A DNA stretch of 16,908 nucleotides from CAZBQG01 sp964493945 (GTDB lineage: Bacteria > Pseudomonadota > Alphaproteobacteria > Rhodospirillales > UBA2165), in the NCBI GenBank assembly GCA_964493945.1, contig CAZBQG010000076.1, positions 1-16,908 of the forward strand, written 5' to 3'. The position numbers and the translations under genes were made by a program. Below the pieces are notes generated by a model. The model saw only the letters and a list, made by a program, of their open reading frames with translations, was not told the DNA's origin and searched no databases. How positions within the stretch are numbered: the first letter of the stretch is position 1; the number at the start of each line of letters is the position of its first letter. Shown here piece by piece: positions 14,681 through 16,908 of this stretch.

Positions 14681-15682
14681 ATGATCATCGATCACCAGCA
14701 CCATTACGTACCGGCGGAATTCATCAAGGCACCGGCCGGCGACGCCCCGACAGCTGAATATACCGGCGGCAATCCCAGCTATACCTTCAATCCCCTGATC
14801 AGCAATCTGGACGCCCATCTGGCCATGATGGATGAGGCCGGCGTTGATGCCAGCGTGCTCACGGCTTCGGCCGGTATGGACAATCCGGATTTGGATCAGT
14901 GCCGGCGCATCAATGATGGGATGAAAGAGGCAGAGGAAAAATATCCCGGACGTTATATCGGTATGGCCCATCTGCCGATCAGGGGCGAGGGTGCCCTGGA
15001 CGAGCTGGCCCGCTGCCGGGACGAGCTTGGCTTCGCCGGCGCCGTCACCACCTCAGAGCCGCAAGGTCTGGGCCTGGATGCGCCGGAGTTGGATGATTAT
15101 TACAAAGCCGTCTCCGATCTCGGCATGTATCTGTTCGTCCATCCCCTGCTCACCTCGCTGAGCTATACCCAGTTGGACAATGATTATGATCTGCAGCGCT
15201 CCGTGGGTCGTGAATTCTCCCTCGCTACAGCAACTGTGCGTCTGATCAATGGTGGCGTCCTGGACCGCTTCCCCGATCTGCTGGTGCAGATATCCCATCT
15301 GGCCGGTGGGCTTTCGGCGATCCTGGGCCGGGTGCGCCGCCATCAGGAAAAAGAAGATCTGGGCATTGCGGATCATCCGCGCCACGGCAAGCTGCCGGAA
15401 AAGGATTTCATGCATTACATGCGCGAAAGGCTGATTTTCGATACGTCGGGCGTGACCCTGGAAATCAACGCGCTCAAATCGGCATTGCTGGAAATTCCCG
15501 CCGGGCGCATCGTCTTCGCCACCGATTATCCGCAAGAACCCAAGCGGGCGGAACAGATCAGCACTTATATCCAGCAGGTGCGCGCACTTGGTCCGGACGG
15601 CGAAACAATCCTCAAAAGCGACGACGGCCGGCTGATGCCAGCCGGCCACGTCGCGAAATTGGCCGCGAGTCTGGCGGGGTGA
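14681..15682 (+). CDS. Amidohydrolase 2 family metal-dependent hydrolase/decarboxylase
   Basis: A 333-residue protein of the amidohydrolase 2 (ACMSD-like) TIM-barrel family. The N-terminal MIIDHQHHYVP gives the HxH metal ligands (His5, His7). Further candidates for the active site are His154 in LFVHPLL, His206 in ISHLAGG and Asp282 in FATDYPQE. Members hydrolyse lactones or amides or decarboxylate unsaturated or aromatic acids with a divalent metal. The start ATG at 14681 is supported by AGGA 9 bases upstream and by the fact that family proteins begin just before HxH. The frame stays open far upstream, but that part runs antisense through hyuA. It faces away from hyuA and towards the binding-protein gene, with only 6 bases between the two stops. 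Its neighbours point to a catabolic role on a HyuAB-derived intermediate. No signal peptide. Confidence 0.9.
   Translation: MIIDHQHHYVPAEFIKAPAGDAPTAEYTGGNPSYTFNPLISNLDAHLAMMDEAGVDASVLTASAGMDNPDLDQCRRINDGMKEAEEKYPGRYIGMAHLPIRGEGALDELARCRDELGFAGAVTTSEPQGLGLDAPELDDYYKAVSDLGMYLFVHPLLTSLSYTQLDNDYDLQRSVGREFSLATATVRLINGGVLDRFPDLLVQISHLAGGLSAILGRVRRHQEKEDLGIADHPRHGKLPEKDFMHYMRERLIFDTSGVTLEINALKSALLEIPAGRIVFATDYPQEPKRAEQISTYIQQVRALGPDGETILKSDDGRLMPAGHVAKLAASLAG
15626..15647. terminator. Perfect 9-bp GC-rich hairpin near convergent 3' ends
   Basis: GGCCGGCTG at 15626-15634 pairs perfectly with CAGCCGGCC at 15639-15647 around the loop ATGC. It lies inside the last codons of the amidohydrolase gene and about 42 bases beyond the stop of the convergent binding-protein gene. 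On the minus strand it is followed, after some bases, by TTTT. It may end the binding-protein transcript, but the T-run is displaced, and GC-rich coding sequence can form such hairpins by chance. Confidence 0.3.
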
Positions 15683-15688
15683 GCCGCC

Positions 15689-16792
15689 TTATTTCTTCTT
15701 TTTCTTCTTCTTGGTGGGGCCGCCTTTTTCACCCATTTCCTTGAATACGGCCTTCAGTTCAGGTGAGACGTTCTTGAAGGTCTTGAGCACATGCAGGCCC
15801 GTCTTCAGAGGCGTGAAACTGGCTTTGATGCCGGTCAGCCTGGTCGATGATTTTATAAATGCGGGATCCTCGGCGGTGGCGTAATAGCCCTTGCGCAGGG
15901 CATCGACGGCCTCCTTGGGCGAGCCGGGGGCGGCGAATATGCTGAGAGTCATCTGCGCCTCCACCGTGCGGTACCATTTATAGGCTTCCCATTTCGGCCC
16001 CGAGGGAAGCTTGCCATGGACTTGTTTATAGACGTCATGGAAACTCTTGAAACCGATCACCGTCGGGTTGTTGACCGGATTGCCCTGGGCGTCGAAGTCG
16101 GACTGATACCAGAGCGCCAAGGCCTTGCCTTCCTTGATCAAGGTGTCCTTGAAAAAACGGTTATAGCCTACAAAGCCGCTATGTCCGGCCTGAACCTCCT
16201 TGCGCATGATGGCCGGTTTGATCTTGGCCATGCCCCTAAAGCCCGGAATATAGATATATTTCGCGCCGATAATGTCGAGCGCCAGATTGCCCACCAGATC
16301 GAGGGCCCGGTCCGCGCTGCGCCCGGCGATCTTGAATTTACCGGTCTTGACGATATCGGCGGAAGTTTTCATGCCCGGGCCGAAATCGGTACGCATGATG
16401 GTCGTCTGGGGCATGTGGCTGGCGCCGATAAATTCAAGCTTTTGCGGATCGAAGCGGATGCCCGGCCGCCCGGTAATAACGCCCGCCGCGTTCCACGGAC
16501 CCAGATTGATGGTCAATCCGTCGGGTCGGCCCTTGTCATAGAGAAAATTAAGCGACTTGACACCACCCCCGCCCGGCATGTTGCGGGGAACGATCTGGGG
16601 GTTGCCCGGAATATGCTTGGCGAAGTGATTGGAGAAATTCCTGGCGATCAGGTCGAGCCCGCTGCCACCCGGCACCGGGATCAGAAAATTGACGGTCTTG
16701 CCCTTGTAATATTGGGCATTGGCCGGGGCGGCGAGCATGGCGAGCCCGAGCCCGGCTGCGGCGATGGTGGTCATCAGTTTTTGGTGGGTCAT
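15689..16792 (-). CDS. Bug-family (tripartite tricarboxylate transporter) substrate-binding protein
   Basis: A 367-residue periplasmic binding protein. It has a clear signal peptide: MTHQ-K, a hydrophobic stretch to about residue 22, then PANA with likely cleavage after residue 26 to give QYYKGKTV. The mature start matches the Bug/TctC family, including LIPVPGGSGLDLIAR, PQIVPRNMPGGGG and a following YDKGRPDG. Family members bind small carboxylates and hand them to a TctA/TctB membrane pair or act in sensing. The ribosome binding site AAGGAGG lies 8 bases upstream of the ATG. The protein ends in seven lysines after GGPT, encoded by a mix of AAG and AAA, which is unusual. It is somewhat longer than typical (about 320-330). 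The neighbouring hyuAB, isomerase and amidohydrolase genes suggest it captures their substrate. Membrane components are not in the window, apart from a possible edge fragment. Confidence 0.9.
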   Translation of the reverse strand: MTHQKLMTTIAAAGLGLAMLAAPANAQYYKGKTVNFLIPVPGGSGLDLIARNFSNHFAKHIPGNPQIVPRNMPGGGGVKSLNFLYDKGRPDGLTINLGPWNAAGVITGRPGIRFDPQKLEFIGASHMPQTTIMRTDFGPGMKTSADIVKTGKFKIAGRSADRALDLVGNLALDIIGAKYIYIPGFRGMAKIKPAIMRKEVQAGHSGFVGYNRFFKDTLIKEGKALALWYQSDFDAQGNPVNNPTVIGFKSFHDVYKQVHGKLPSGPKWEAYKWYRTVEAQMTLSIFAAPGSPKEAVDALRKGYYATAEDPAFIKSSTRLTGIKASFTPLKTGLHVLKTFKNVSPELKAVFKEMGEKGGPTKKKKKKK

Positions 16793-16870
16793 TGGTTTTA
16801 CCTCCTTGTGAACTGATGGACGCTAACAATGTGGCCAGCCCAACACAAGAAGGATTAGGGTCAGGGCTCA

Positions 16871-16908
16871 TTAATTCAGATAGAAGATAACAATAGCGGC
16901 AATGCATA
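16871..16908 (-). CDS. Possible tail of an upstream gene (hydrophobic C-terminus), partial
   Basis: At the right edge a minus-strand frame ends at TAA (16873-16871) and reads CIAAIVIFYLN. A second frame there ends at TGA (16878-16876) and reads YALPLLLSSI. Either would suit the last membrane helix of a transporter subunit, as expected beside a Bug-family binding protein. Eleven codons are too few to decide, so this is mostly a positional guess. The 78 bases between it and the binding-protein start contain only that gene's ribosome binding site. Confidence 0.22.
   Translation of the reverse strand, partial: CIAAIVIFYLN

Noticed and set aside
15689..15720. TTCTTC-rich stretch as a microsatellite or terminator T-tract
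   Set aside because: It is the coding sequence of the lysine tail read on the other strand and has no adjoining hairpin.

Overview
The window is GC-rich and densely coding. It holds 12 confidently placed protein genes, a proline-rich partial gene at the left edge, and a possible gene tail at the right edge. I saw no tRNA, rRNA, CRISPR array, insertion sequence or non-coding stretch over 300 bases. A DUF3126 protein, a bi-domain MDR/Gfo-Idh-MocA oxidoreductase, a fused HldE, HyuA/HyuB hydantoinase-type proteins and a Bug-family (tripartite tricarboxylate transporter) binding protein together suggest an alphaproteobacterium, plausibly a free-living Rhodospirillales-like one. That assignment is inference from gene families, not from a marker gene.

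Left block (1-6024, all minus strand, transcribed right to left): a glutamine-hydrolysing asparagine synthase, a 76-residue DUF3126 protein, a cytoplasmic arylsulfotransferase-like beta-propeller, a bifunctional class II aldolase/short-chain dehydrogenase, and a proline-rich protein with 41-residue repeats that runs off the left edge. Gaps are 61, 25, 48 and 40 bases, so one operon is likely.

Middle block (6121-9722, plus strand): a 712-residue fusion of a zinc-less MDR dehydrogenase and a Gfo/Idh/MocA oxidoreductase, followed by hldE (heptose-7-phosphate kinase/heptose-1-phosphate adenylyltransferase), with the stop and start codons overlapping. It diverges from the asparagine synthase across 96 bases. 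With HldE making ADP-heptose, this block and perhaps the asparagine synthase look like part of a surface-glycan (LPS core or exopolysaccharide) locus.

Right block (9746-16792): a catabolic island. On the minus strand are a Bug-family binding protein with a seven-lysine tail and a tightly coupled hyuA-hyuB-isomerase operon. The isomerase is in the Asp/Glu racemase superfamily, maleate-isomerase-like, with two catalytic cysteines. A metal-dependent amidohydrolase lies on the plus strand, divergent from hyuA and convergent with the binding-protein gene. A coherent reading is uptake of a small carboxylate or cyclic amide, ATP-dependent ring opening or carboxylation by HyuAB, isomerisation, and hydrolysis or decarboxylation by the amidohydrolase. 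The substrate cannot be read from sequence. This island and the left-edge repeat protein are the best candidates for something undescribed.
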